Shown here: in pieces, positions 24,309 to 33,107 of the stretch | Numbering within the stretch: the first letter of the stretch is position 1 | How the letters are laid out: each line of letters begins with the position of its first letter | Assembly: GCA_045110575.1 (NCBI GenBank) | Contig: JBGCGF010000064.1 | Location: 1 to 64,000 of the forward strand | DNA from: CALDTK01 sp045110575 | GTDB lineage: Bacteria; Bacteroidota; Bacteroidia; Chitinophagales; Saprospiraceae | Length of the DNA: 64,000 nucleotides | Reading direction: 5' to 3' | Notes under the pieces: model-generated | The model's database searches: none | Told to the model about the DNA's origin: nothing | The model's input: the letters and a program-made list of their open reading frames with translations, nothing else | Position numbers and translations under genes: made by a program

Positions 24309-26681
24309 ATGACACTCTTTTCGGCGCAATCCGAGCGGCTTTCGCACAAAGCGGCGCACTCTTTGCTTAATAATCCAGTGAACACGCTGCCTTTGCTCAG
24401 GCTAAGACAGCAAACACGAGAAAACACTTTGTCACACACCACCGCATCCACCACTGGCGGGAACCTCAAATTACGAGGGCTCCTACAACAGAGTTCCGAC
24501 TTGCTGCGCCAGCGGCAACTCAAGAAGGCACTTAACAACGCCCAGATTGCCAAGGACTTTGCAATGCGGTCTGGCGAAGCCCCTGAAGTAGCTGCCGCAG
24601 CACAATTGCTGATGGCTGAGATCTACATTCTCAACGCTTCTTATACCTGCAACGAAGAACAGCGCACCCAAGGATGGCGCCTCATCGAGCAGCTCGAAAC
24701 CAATAGTGTTAAAGGATCTACTGGGCTCAATCCATTTGATCTTCAGTTTACGAAAGCGCTCTGCAAAAGAAGGTTGGGCGATTTTGCTTCCGCCAAAATC
24801 AGCTTCGAATTACTCATTCATGCCCTTCCCGATGATGCCAAACTCGTTCCATATGCATGGGCTGCACTTGCGGCTACCGTCGTTCAACTAGGAACCGATG
24901 GGGCGGCCGAAGTTTTGGCGAAAGCTGACGAAATACTTGCTGCTTCAACAGAAGAAACAAAGCAGGAGCTCGCTGCAGAATTGACATACTGCCACGCGCT
25001 ACATTGCGAACAAAATAATGAACTCGCCGCTGCGCTGAACTACGCGCACGATGCGACGAAATGGTCTAAACTGGCCAATATTCCGGAAGTTCAAATGAAT
25101 GCGACTACCCTCCTCGGTAGACTAAGTCGCCTCAATAGGAATTATCCAATCGCTCTGCGCATGTGCTATGAGGCGATGGATATGGCCGAGCAGCTTGACT
25201 GCAAACCGATTCGAATTGAGACTCACCTCGAAATTGGACACGTATTTCACTCGCTCAACAATGATCGGGAAGCAGAGAAATACTTCAAGTTTGTAGCCGA
25301 AGAATCTAAAGTGATAGGTCGAGTAGAAACCGCATACCAAGCCGCACTCGCGCTAGGTAAATCGGCCGAACGCTCTCAAAATACAGATCTCGCAAACGCG
25401 TATCTATCAGCAGCACTTCAAGCTGCTCAAAGCCTCGAGTGGACCTTCAAACAAGGTGTTGTTCTTGGTGAAATAGCCTCTATAAAGTTCGATCAAGGAG
25501 AGATTGAACTAGCTCGGCACTTTGTCGCAGCAGCACTTCAACGTTTCTCGACAAAACCAGGATATCCTCGTTCTGCTAAGACCTGCTTCGTACAGGCTCG
25601 CATTGCTTTCGCTGATGGCGCCTTTCAAGAAGCCATCGCCTTTGCTGAACAAGCTTCGGAAGCTGCAACCAATGAAGGTCGAAGCGAACTCTTCGTTGAT
25701 GCCGTAAACCTCATTTCGAAGAGCCAAGAAGCACTTGGCAATTTCGAACTCGCACTAAAAGCACAAAACCTAGCGACTTCAAAAGCACTCAAACTACTTC
25801 AAGAACAACGCGGCAGGCATTTGCCCGATCTTGACATGCGAGCTGCCTTGAGAAAGAAAGAGCGTGAAATTGAAAAATTAACGCGCGAAAACAGCCTTAA
25901 GTCGGCACTAATCGACAAAAACGAGGAAATTGAAAGAGCAAACCGTGACCTCTTGCAGGCAAACGAGGAGCTCCGTCAATTTGCTTACGTGGCAAGTCAC
26001 GACCTCAAAGAGCCGGTCAGACAGATTGGGAGTTATGTCAGCCTGATCAAGCGTAAGTATGCTCACCTTTTCGATGAGGATGCGCAGGAATACTTCGGTT
26101 TTGTGACTGAAGGGGTTTCTCGACTCAATCGACTACTCGACTCACTCATGCACTATGCAGCAGTTGCTCGAGAGGAGAAAGAGGTTTCAAGTGTCGACCT
26201 GAATCGACTCATGTTCACGATTGAATCTGAAATTGGGAGTCATATCAAGGACGCCAATGCGAAGATTGCGTATGATGCGCTTCCAGTCATTTACACCGGA
26301 GGGAAATTGCTACGTCATGTCTTGAAAGCGCTGGTCCAAAATGCGCTCAAATTCAAGCGTCCAGGTGCCGATCCTCAGATTCAGATTCGCGTACACCAAA
26401 AGGGAGAATTCCATCAGGTTGAAATCCAAGACAACGGTATTGGAATCAAGCAAGAATATCAAGACAAGGTCTTCGGCCTTTTCCAAATGCTCAATGCAAA
26501 AACCGAGTACATCGGTACAGGTGTTGGACTTGCTATTGCTCAGAAAACGGTGCAACGTTTAGGCGGACGGATCTGGTTTACAGCCAATGCTGACGGATCA
26601 CCGGGCACAACCTTCTGCCTCACGCTCCCTATAGCTTCCGACCGCATTGCCAGTGGGAAGAGACTCGCCGAAGCCGCCTAG
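24309..26681 (+). CDS. TPR-containing sensor histidine kinase
   Basis: About 790 residues; ATG 24309 is preferred over GTG 24300. Residues about 50-490 are helical TPR-like repeats (for example YPIALRMCYEAMDMAEQL). A coiled coil follows (about 505-555), then a HisKA domain with the phosphoacceptor in YVASHDLKEP (about residue 564), and a HATPase domain with N box LVQNALKF, G1 box DNGIGI and G2 box GTGVGLAIA. No transmembrane segment is visible, so it should be a cytoplasmic sensor. No response regulator is adjacent. Copies of the 13-bp word occur at 24786 and 24913. Confidence 0.93.
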   Translation: MTLFSAQSERLSHKAAHSLLNNPVNTLPLLRLRQQTRENTLSHTTASTTGGNLKLRGLLQQSSDLLRQRQLKKALNNAQIAKDFAMRSGEAPEVAAAAQLLMAEIYILNASYTCNEEQRTQGWRLIEQLETNSVKGSTGLNPFDLQFTKALCKRRLGDFASAKISFELLIHALPDDAKLVPYAWAALAATVVQLGTDGAAEVLAKADEILAASTEETKQELAAELTYCHALHCEQNNELAAALNYAHDATKWSKLANIPEVQMNATTLLGRLSRLNRNYPIALRMCYEAMDMAEQLDCKPIRIETHLEIGHVFHSLNNDREAEKYFKFVAEESKVIGRVETAYQAALALGKSAERSQNTDLANAYLSAALQAAQSLEWTFKQGVVLGEIASIKFDQGEIELARHFVAAALQRFSTKPGYPRSAKTCFVQARIAFADGAFQEAIAFAEQASEAATNEGRSELFVDAVNLISKSQEALGNFELALKAQNLATSKALKLLQEQRGRHLPDLDMRAALRKKEREIEKLTRENSLKSALIDKNEEIERANRDLLQANEELRQFAYVASHDLKEPVRQIGSYVSLIKRKYAHLFDEDAQEYFGFVTEGVSRLNRLLDSLMHYAAVAREEKEVSSVDLNRLMFTIESEIGSHIKDANAKIAYDALPVIYTGGKLLRHVLKALVQNALKFKRPGADPQIQIRVHQKGEFHQVEIQDNGIGIKQEYQDKVFGLFQMLNAKTEYIGTGVGLAIAQKTVQRLGGRIWFTANADGSPGTTFCLTLPIASDRIASGKRLAEAA

Positions 26682-27146
26682 AGAGCTACCTAGTTTTCCC
26701 AAGGCCGCCTTTTTCAATTGGCCAGTCAAATCGATGACCGATTGATACTGCTTGTATCGTTTAATGAAGCGTGGCATTAGACTTATTGCCTCTTTCGCAT
26801 AGGGTTTGGTCAAGACCGGAAGCATAAAGCCAATGCGTTGTGCATCGGTCATTTGCTGCTGACCGCGCAGGATCTGTGCCGTGAGCGTATCGACGATGGG
26901 TCCATTTGTTTTGGCGTAAGCTTTCACATACTTAACTCCTTGCTTAGGATTGAGCCGATCTACGGCATCGTGCATCATTCCAACCATACTGATGGCTAAC
27001 ACATCTCTTTTCTCCGAGATAGAAACGTTCGGTCCTGTAGCCGCAAGCAACTGGGCTTGATGAGACTGTAGGTCTTTGGTAAAACCACAGGCAGTTATTA
27101 GGCTTACGCCAAAACCAAGAACAAGCAGGTAACAGAGCGTCTTCAT
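26598..27146 (-). CDS. hypothetical lipoprotein
   Basis: A 182-residue protein with a lipoprotein signal (MKTLCYLLVLGFGVSLITAC, cysteine 20). The mature part is helical and matches no family I recognise. Its last 28 codons overlap the end of the histidine kinase gene on the other strand by 84 bp. Two copies of the 13-bp word (26909, 27102) lie inside this gene in different frames. Rhomboid protease follows upstream on the same strand. Confidence 0.65.
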   Translation of the reverse strand: MKTLCYLLVLGFGVSLITACGFTKDLQSHQAQLLAATGPNVSISEKRDVLAISMVGMMHDAVDRLNPKQGVKYVKAYAKTNGPIVDTLTAQILRGQQQMTDAQRIGFMLPVLTKPYAKEAISLMPRFIKRYKQYQSVIDLTGQLKKAALGKLGSSLGGFGESLPTGNAVGSYREREAEGCAR

Positions 27147-27170
27147 ACATACGAATGTACTCCTGTAAAG

Positions 27171-27923
27171 TTAGAAGTCCCCTTCCTCCAAATTGCGACG
27201 AAGTCGCTCAGCTTCAAGTGCTTGTTGGCGAAACACTTCACGCTCCTGCTTGGTGTATGCAAACGTGTCTGCAGGGAAATACGGAGCATCAACGTATACC
27301 TCTTCTGGCTCGGGTACTCTATAGTCAAGCAGTGACGAACGGAACATCCAAGCGACAAGCGCTCCGACGATTCCACCAAGCAAATGGCTTTCCCAGCTCA
27401 CATTGAGTTGATCCGGCAAGACGCCAGCGATCATCCCTGAAAAGTAAAATAGGATCACTAAAGCAACGACTATGCTCTGCATGGACCGTTTGAAGATGCC
27501 CAAGAAAAAGAGGAAGCTAACAAGTGCATACGCTACCCCACTGGCGCCTACGTGACTGATCGTAATGTCTGCGCCCCAACCTTCTCCTCTTGCTAAAAAC
27601 CACACTGAAATCCCGGTCAATACGTACATCAATACCATCGCACGTGAAGCGATACGCGGATAGAAGTACGTAAGGAGAAAGATGGTCGCCAGCAGCGGTA
27701 CAGAATTATTGGCCAAGTGCCCCCAACCGCTATGCGCAAGAGGTGCGGTGATAATGCCGAGTAATCCTTCAATTCTGCGAGGAACGATACCCCACGAACC
27801 TGGGGACTGAAATAGAAACAGTCGAACCAAGTGAAGCCCCCACAAGAAGCCAACTGCGACAACACTGGTTTTCAGTGCAGCGAGTAGTTGGTCGCGTTCG
27901 CGGGTGATGGATGCTAATGACAT
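27171..27923 (-). CDS. rhomboid family intramembrane serine protease
   Basis: A 250-residue membrane protein with about six transmembrane segments. The catalytic serine is S128 in SHVGASGVAYAL and the histidine is H180 in SHLLGGIVGAL. The GW(G)HLANNS segment is also typical of rhomboids. The family cleaves transmembrane helices of membrane substrates; the physiological target is not predictable. The C-terminal 50 residues are hydrophilic and cytoplasmic. Confidence 0.93.
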   Translation of the reverse strand: MSLASITRERDQLLAALKTSVVAVGFLWGLHLVRLFLFQSPGSWGIVPRRIEGLLGIITAPLAHSGWGHLANNSVPLLATIFLLTYFYPRIASRAMVLMYVLTGISVWFLARGEGWGADITISHVGASGVAYALVSFLFFLGIFKRSMQSIVVALVILFYFSGMIAGVLPDQLNVSWESHLLGGIVGALVAWMFRSSLLDYRVPEPEEVYVDAPYFPADTFAYTKQEREVFRQQALEAERLRRNLEEGDF

Positions 27924-27994
27924 GTGGACTGAAAACGCATTGACCTTGAATGGGGTTGTGCGAATGAAGCGTCTTGCAGACGAATGAACACAGA

Positions 27995-28030
27995 AATAGG
28001 ATGCACAAGCGTTTACTCGTGCATCCTATT
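27995..28030 (-). terminator. hairpin downstream of the E1 dehydrogenase gene
   Basis: The arms AATAGGATGCAC (27995-28006) and GTGCATCCTATT (28019-28030) pair perfectly over 12 bp around a 12-base loop. The position, 40 bp after the stop of the dehydrogenase gene, suits a terminator, but only a weak U-run follows on the minus strand. Confidence 0.55.
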
Positions 28031-28070
28031 CGATGTTGAAATTCTAGAAATCAAAAGGATTCAGCGGGTT

Positions 28071-30434
28071 TTAACGCCCCATCATCTTCAGAACGGTCTC
28101 TGCGATTTCCTCTACGTTCGGCTTCGTAAAGTAGTCTCCATCCGAGCCAAATGGAGGACGGTGAGCTTTAGCCGATAAGGTTTGAGGAGCGATATCGAGG
28201 TGCTCGAAGACTTCTTGCACATCCAGTAGGTTGCGCATAATGTATGCACCTCCACCACCCGGAACGTCCTCGTCTACGACGAGTACACGGTTGGTTTTGC
28301 GAACACTTTCACCAATGCTGTGGTGAATATCGAATGGCAACATGGTTTGCACATCGATCAACTCGACAGAGATGCCATGACCTGCTAAAAGCTCTACTGC
28401 TTCTTGACAGATAGGGACACATGCACCGTAAGTCACCATCGTGAGATCCTCTCCATCGTTCATGATTTCAGGAACACCAAGCGGCAGAGTGAAAGACTCT
28501 AGGTTGGTTGGAACCTCTTCACGCAAACGATACGCATTCAGCGTTTCGATGACCAATCCTGGCTCGCACGCTTTCATCAACGTGTTGTACATGCCGATGG
28601 CCTGGAGCATATTACGAGGCACACAAATGTGCATTCCTCGTAACGAATTAATGATCATACCTAGTGGTGATCCAGCATGCCAGATACCCTCTAGACGGTG
28701 TCCACGCGAGCGAATGATCACTGGAGCACGCTGCATGCCGTCGGTACGGTACAAGGTGCTGGCGAGATCATCGGAAAGCGCTGATATCGCGTAGATGAGG
28801 TAATCGAGGTATTGAATCTCTGCAATTGGTCTGAAACCACGTAGGGCCAAGCCGATCGCCTGTCCAACGATTGTCCACTCACGAATACCCGTGTCAAAAA
28901 CACGCTCTTCGCCATACTTGTCTTGCAAGCCTGCAAAGCCTTGGTTGACATCACCAATCTGACCAACGTCTTCTCCAAAGGCGAGTACTCGAGCATCACG
29001 CTCAAGCAGGCTATCGAAGAATTTATTCAGCAATTGGAAGCCGGGTTGACGCTTAGGATTCTCTGCATAGACGGCAGGCTCTCCTTCAACTTCTCCCACG
29101 CTTCCTGGTCCTGATAGGTAGAGATTGGTTGAATAATCTTCGAACCCATCAGCAAGCATTCCTTCAATAAAGGACTGTATGGCAGGTGAAGCTTCGCTTC
29201 CCTCGGCAATTAAGCCAAGTTGAAAGCGACGCGCTTGAACGAGGCACTCAGACTTTGTCGCCTGCTTATTTTTTGAAAGCGTTATCGCTCCGGCAGAATC
29301 TGCTGGCAAGAGGTTTAATAGCTCCGTTCGTACTCCATCAGCAGCAACTAGAGAATTCTCCCAGGCATCTCTCATGCCTTCCATCGCATCACCTAATGCT
29401 CTTGTTTCAGTTTCGAGTAGCTGCTCTTCTGTCGCGTAGTCTTCATCGAGAAGCCATTGACGGAAGTGCTTATTACAGTCAAATTCCAACTCAAAAGCTA
29501 GACGCTTCTTAGACTTGTAACGCTCGTGCGACCCCGAAGTACTGTGACCTAGTTGTTGCGTCACTTCTTGTACATGGACAAGCACTGGAACATGATCCTC
29601 ACGAGCAATCTTAGCTGCTCGTTGGTATGCCGCTACGAGACCAGGGTAATCCCAAGCCTTCACACGAATGATCTCAACTCCTTCTTGTTCCTCGTTGCGT
29701 TGCAAACCGTACAGCGCTGCACTGATCGATCCTTTGGTTGTCTGAAACTCTGTAGGAACTGAAATGCCGTAGCCATCATCCCAAACGTTCACGACCATTG
29801 GAACTTGCAGAACACCAGCGGCATTCATGCTCTCCCAGAAGACACCTTCAGAGGTTGATGCATCTCCGATGGTTACCCAGCAAATTTCATTTCCTTGGTT
29901 AGAGAGATTAGACTCTGAAAATTGAGGAAGACGTCTGAATTTTTTAGAAGCAAATGCTAAGCCCAGTCCCCTTGCCATTTGACCTGCGGTACAGCTGATA
30001 TCAGACGAGACATTGAACGTTTCTTTTAGAGGAAGAAGGTTGCCTTCTACATCATATGTGCGCGTTGCAAAGTGACTGTTCATCTGACGACCGCCACTAA
30101 AAGGGTCGTTTTTCGAGTCAGCATAGAGCTGAGAAAAGAACTGAGAAGGTGTACAAAGGTCGAGCGCCATCATCAGCGTCTGATCTCTGTAGTAACCTGA
30201 TCTCCAATCGCCTTTCTCAAACTGTGTAGAGAGCGCCACCTGAGGAAGCTCTTTACCGTCACCGATGATTCCAAATTTTGCTTTGCCAGTAAGCACCTGC
30301 TTACGACCAAGAATGGAACATTCCCGACTTAAACAACACAAATAGTAATGCTCCATTGCGCTCTGAGCGTCAATGCCGATCGATTTGTTGTCAAGGAAAG
30401 TATCAGGAGAATTGGGAGCTTCTGTCTTCGTCAA
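28071..30434 (-). CDS. fused 2-oxoacid dehydrogenase E1 alpha/beta (thiamin-dependent)
   Basis: A 787-residue protein with the E1 alpha domain (about 1-400; thiamin-diphosphate motif GDASTSEGVFWESMN to VVNVWDDGYGIS) fused to the E1 beta domain (about 460-787; AFGEDVGQIGDVNQGF, GFRPIAEIQY, DVQTMLPFD). It decarboxylates a 2-oxoacid, most often branched-chain, and passes the acyl group to lipoyl-E2. The fused form is common in Bacteroidota. The annotated start is a TTG; ATG 30356 (MEHYYLCCL) is an alternative that would cut into the first helix. E2 and E3 genes are not nearby. Confidence 0.92.
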   Translation of the reverse strand: MTKTEAPNSPDTFLDNKSIGIDAQSAMEHYYLCCLSRECSILGRKQVLTGKAKFGIIGDGKELPQVALSTQFEKGDWRSGYYRDQTLMMALDLCTPSQFFSQLYADSKNDPFSGGRQMNSHFATRTYDVEGNLLPLKETFNVSSDISCTAGQMARGLGLAFASKKFRRLPQFSESNLSNQGNEICWVTIGDASTSEGVFWESMNAAGVLQVPMVVNVWDDGYGISVPTEFQTTKGSISAALYGLQRNEEQEGVEIIRVKAWDYPGLVAAYQRAAKIAREDHVPVLVHVQEVTQQLGHSTSGSHERYKSKKRLAFELEFDCNKHFRQWLLDEDYATEEQLLETETRALGDAMEGMRDAWENSLVAADGVRTELLNLLPADSAGAITLSKNKQATKSECLVQARRFQLGLIAEGSEASPAIQSFIEGMLADGFEDYSTNLYLSGPGSVGEVEGEPAVYAENPKRQPGFQLLNKFFDSLLERDARVLAFGEDVGQIGDVNQGFAGLQDKYGEERVFDTGIREWTIVGQAIGLALRGFRPIAEIQYLDYLIYAISALSDDLASTLYRTDGMQRAPVIIRSRGHRLEGIWHAGSPLGMIINSLRGMHICVPRNMLQAIGMYNTLMKACEPGLVIETLNAYRLREEVPTNLESFTLPLGVPEIMNDGEDLTMVTYGACVPICQEAVELLAGHGISVELIDVQTMLPFDIHHSIGESVRKTNRVLVVDEDVPGGGGAYIMRNLLDVQEVFEHLDIAPQTLSAKAHRPPFGSDGDYFTKPNVEEIAETVLKMMGR

Positions 30435-30745
30435 GGTTAGAGTTTTCGAACTTTGCTGAATCTCGAAGAATCAAGGTCAGCAGAGTCATTGGTTAGGCCT
30501 TCAAAGGTAAGCAGAAGGAGCCTTACCCGCGATAACCTATACCTATGAATCTCTGTCAAACTTTGATTACTAACAGAAGAGACCTCTCGACCACGAAGAA
30601 ATCCAGCAGAATGGGCTGTTTGGAGGCTAAATAGAGGCGTTAACAGCTACATTAACGACGGCTTAACGCGTTATTAGCTTGTCGGAGGGTGCATTTCGAC
30701 CTCAAGGGCCTTAAGTTTGTACTACTAAATCAAAAAACCTCGATC
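30435..30745. other. divergent promoter region
   Basis: This 311-base gap lies between the divergent E1 dehydrogenase and DUF1573 genes. It holds the DUF1573 promoter element at 30712-30719; otherwise I see no gene or RNA in it. Confidence 0.6.
30712..30719 (+). promoter_or_regulatory. -7 promoter element TAAGTTTG before the DUF1573 gene
   Basis: An exact TAnnTTTG match, 26 bases before the ATG at 30746. It leaves room for a short 5' leader of about 20 nucleotides. Confidence 0.55.
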
Positions 30746-31204
30746 ATGAAAAATATTCTCGCACTTCTCATCCTTTGTTTCAGTGTTGTTGCAGTCAATG
30801 CACAAGACGCCGCTCCAGCTGCTTCTGTTGACGGACCAGACATGAACTTCGAAACAACTGAGATCGACTACGGTACAATTGCTCAGAACAGTGATCCACT
30901 CCGCGTCTTCAAGTTTACGAACGAAGGAACAGAGCCTCTCGTAATCAAGCACGCAAAAGGATCTTGTGGATGTACAGTTCCTTCTTACCCAAAGCAGCCT
31001 ATTGCTCCAGGTGAGTCTGCAACGATTGAAGTACGTTACGACACGAAGCGTATCGGACCATTCCAAAAGACTGTAACGCTTACTACAAACGAAAATGACG
31101 AGAAGCACACGCTTCGCATCAAAGGAAAAGTTGAGCAAGCAGCAGCTAGCGAAGACGCTCTTCCTGAGTCAGCTCCTAGCCTTCTCAACGGAGGTGGACG
31201 CTAA
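30746..31204 (+). CDS. DUF1573 secreted protein
   Basis: About 152 residues from ATG 30746, where a signal peptide begins (MKNILALLILCFSVVAVNAQ). The mature protein is one Ig-like DUF1573 domain with the hallmark HAKGSCGCTVPSYPKQPIAPGE, then a GPFQKTVTLTTN strand and an Ala/Glu/Ser tail. DUF1573 proteins are abundant in Bacteroidota envelopes; their biochemical role is not established. A strong terminator follows. Confidence 0.9.
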   Translation: MKNILALLILCFSVVAVNAQDAAPAASVDGPDMNFETTEIDYGTIAQNSDPLRVFKFTNEGTEPLVIKHAKGSCGCTVPSYPKQPIAPGESATIEVRYDTKRIGPFQKTVTLTTNENDEKHTLRIKGKVEQAAASEDALPESAPSLLNGGGR

Positions 31205-31225
31205 GCCCAGCTTAGATTAAACTTA

Positions 31226-31262
31226 AAGCCCCAGCAATCTGATGATTGCTGGGGCTTTTTTA
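31226..31262 (+). terminator. strong rho-independent terminator after the DUF1573 gene
   Basis: A perfect 14-bp stem, AAGCCCCAGCAATC paired with GATTGCTGGGGCTT, with a TGAT loop and a run of T, 22 bp after the stop codon. Confidence 0.92.
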
Positions 31263-31316
31263 ATGGTAGGAATGCTGGGTACCCTGACGAATCCTTGAAT
31301 GCTGAATGAGAGTTGA

Positions 31317-31748
31317 CTACTCTTCGTCTTGCAACTCAACCTCAGACTCACGCATTGGCAATTGCTTTGGTTGATCGTCAGGTCTAAGCTTGAAGAAAAA
31401 CGGCGTTCCTCGAATGACAGTAGAGAGGTGTAAGGTGCTGTCTGAAGCTTCGTCAACTACAAATGAGTCAAGCAATACAGATCCCCGCAGGTTAATCACT
31501 CCATTTTCGTAGGAGTAGCCAAGCTTGAGTGATTCTCCTGTAAAGTTCGTTTCGATGATTTGAGAGGTCGTATCGAATTCAAAAAATGCAGCATCGAGCG
31601 TATTCGTCTTTCGACCGTTACGCATCGCTTCTTCTACAGCCCAGCGACCATGTTCGCTAGGCAACTTAGGACCGTCGGTTGGGGCATCTAGGCTGCAAGC
31701 CCCAAAGGACACAAAGCCACCGATAAGTAAAGCAGGTTTCCACTTCAT
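31317..31748 (-). CDS. hypothetical lipoprotein
   Basis: A 143-residue protein with lipoprotein signal MKWKPALLIGGFVSFGAC (cysteine 18). The mature part begins SLDAPTDGP and forms a small beta-rich domain of the lipocalin-like type seen in many Bacteroidota lipoproteins, but the family is not certain. The C-terminus is acidic (SEVELQDEE). It follows the metallophosphoesterase gene on the same strand by 46 bp. Confidence 0.7.
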   Translation of the reverse strand: MKWKPALLIGGFVSFGACSLDAPTDGPKLPSEHGRWAVEEAMRNGRKTNTLDAAFFEFDTTSQIIETNFTGESLKLGYSYENGVINLRGSVLLDSFVVDEASDSTLHLSTVIRGTPFFFKLRPDDQPKQLPMRESEVELQDEE

Positions 31749-31794
31749 AACAGCTCAAATGTAACTGGATGCGGGGATACTTTAGAGAATCGTT

Positions 31795-33024
31795 TTACGC
31801 AGCCACTAAACGAAGAATTGTCACCTCTGGCAAGATCCCTACTCTACCGGGATATCCTAGAAATCCGAAGCCGCGATTCACATAGAGGTGCTGGTTTCCT
31901 TTGCTGTAAAGCCCTGCCCACTGGTCGTACAGGTATTGGCTCGGGCTCCAGCGATAGCCAGGAATTTCAACACCGAACTGAAATCCGTGTGTATGACCTG
32001 CTAGCATAAGTTGAATGTCGTCGCGGTGTTCAACCACTTGCGCATCCCAGTGTGTAGGGTCATGAGAGAGTAGGACTTTCGTCAAAACACCTTCCGTACC
32101 TGCGCTCGCTTTGGCTAGATCTCCTGTTTTCGGGAAACGTCCAATTGTGCTCCAATTCTCAACTCCTATCAGTGCTAACGGCTCTCCATTGATATCGAGA
32201 ACACGGTTTTCGTTTCGCATGAGGTCCCAGCCTAATCGCTTGTGATTGCGCTCAAGTAGCGCCCAGTTGTCTTCCTTCTCCTTGGGGCCCCAACCGTTGA
32301 CATAATCACCATAATCGTGGTTCCCAATGATGGAATACGTGCCGTACTTCGACTCTATTTTACCGAAGATTTCGATAAACGGTTCGATTTCATCCGCTTT
32401 CGAGTTCACGAGATCTCCAGTAAAACAGACAAGATCTGGCTTTTGGTCATTCAGCAGTTTAATGCCTTCTTTAATTGGGTCGCTCCTAAAAAAGCTTCCA
32501 GAATGAATGTCACTGATTTGAGCAATTCTTAAGCCTTCATGTTTTGGCGAAAGCCCCTTGATTGGAACATCAACCTCGAACAGCTCATATCGATACGGAT
32601 TTCGTATGATACCGTAGCTTAAGACGGCAGCAGGAAGGCCACCCGCAATGATGGCCATCTGGGTTAAGAATTTTGACCGATCTGGCCAAAATGCAGTCGT
32701 CTCAGGAGTAAAAAACCGGAACGCAGCTGTCACCAATCTGCGCAGGTCGTCAATCAAGAAGAAACCTGAAGCAACGAACTTGGCCAGGTACAAAATGAAC
32801 AGAAATGCACGTGCAGGGACGCTAATAGCTTTAGGCCAACTCGGCTCAATATTGAATGTGATAGCCGCCATGTAGGCAAATGCGATCAACGGAATCGACC
32901 ACCAAACGATAGCGAAAATTTGCCGAGCTCGCTCGGAACGCCCATCTAGCAATGGTTTCAACGCGAAAAACCCGTAGAGATCGAGCGCTAGAATGAAAAG
33001 AATGGGTACGATAAATCTTGTCAT
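31795..33024 (-). CDS. membrane-anchored metallophosphoesterase (YkuE-like)
   Basis: A 409-residue protein. Residues 1-145 contain about four membrane segments. The calcineurin-like phosphoesterase domain (about 150-400) has ISDIHSG, FTGDLVN, IIGNHDYGDY and LAGHTHGFQFG, supplying the metal-binding Asp, His and Asn residues. YkuE-type members act on lipid-linked or other phosphoesters at the membrane; the substrate is unknown. A copy of the 13-bp word lies at 32542. Confidence 0.92.
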   Translation of the reverse strand: MTRFIVPILFILALDLYGFFALKPLLDGRSERARQIFAIVWWSIPLIAFAYMAAITFNIEPSWPKAISVPARAFLFILYLAKFVASGFFLIDDLRRLVTAAFRFFTPETTAFWPDRSKFLTQMAIIAGGLPAAVLSYGIIRNPYRYELFEVDVPIKGLSPKHEGLRIAQISDIHSGSFFRSDPIKEGIKLLNDQKPDLVCFTGDLVNSKADEIEPFIEIFGKIESKYGTYSIIGNHDYGDYVNGWGPKEKEDNWALLERNHKRLGWDLMRNENRVLDINGEPLALIGVENWSTIGRFPKTGDLAKASAGTEGVLTKVLLSHDPTHWDAQVVEHRDDIQLMLAGHTHGFQFGVEIPGYRWSPSQYLYDQWAGLYSKGNQHLYVNRGFGFLGYPGRVGILPEVTILRLVAA

Positions 33025-33091
33025 GAGTTAACCATTAACCCCGAAACGTTGACCTAGTTTAGATTGAACAGGTACCTAACTGAAATTGCCT

Positions 33092-33099
33092 TACGTTTG
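33092..33099 (+). promoter_or_regulatory. -7 promoter element TACGTTTG before the M1 peptidase gene
   Basis: An exact TAnnTTTG match, 8 bases before ATG 33108, again implying an extremely short leader. Confidence 0.5.
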
Positions 33100-33107
33100 A
33101 TCGTTAG

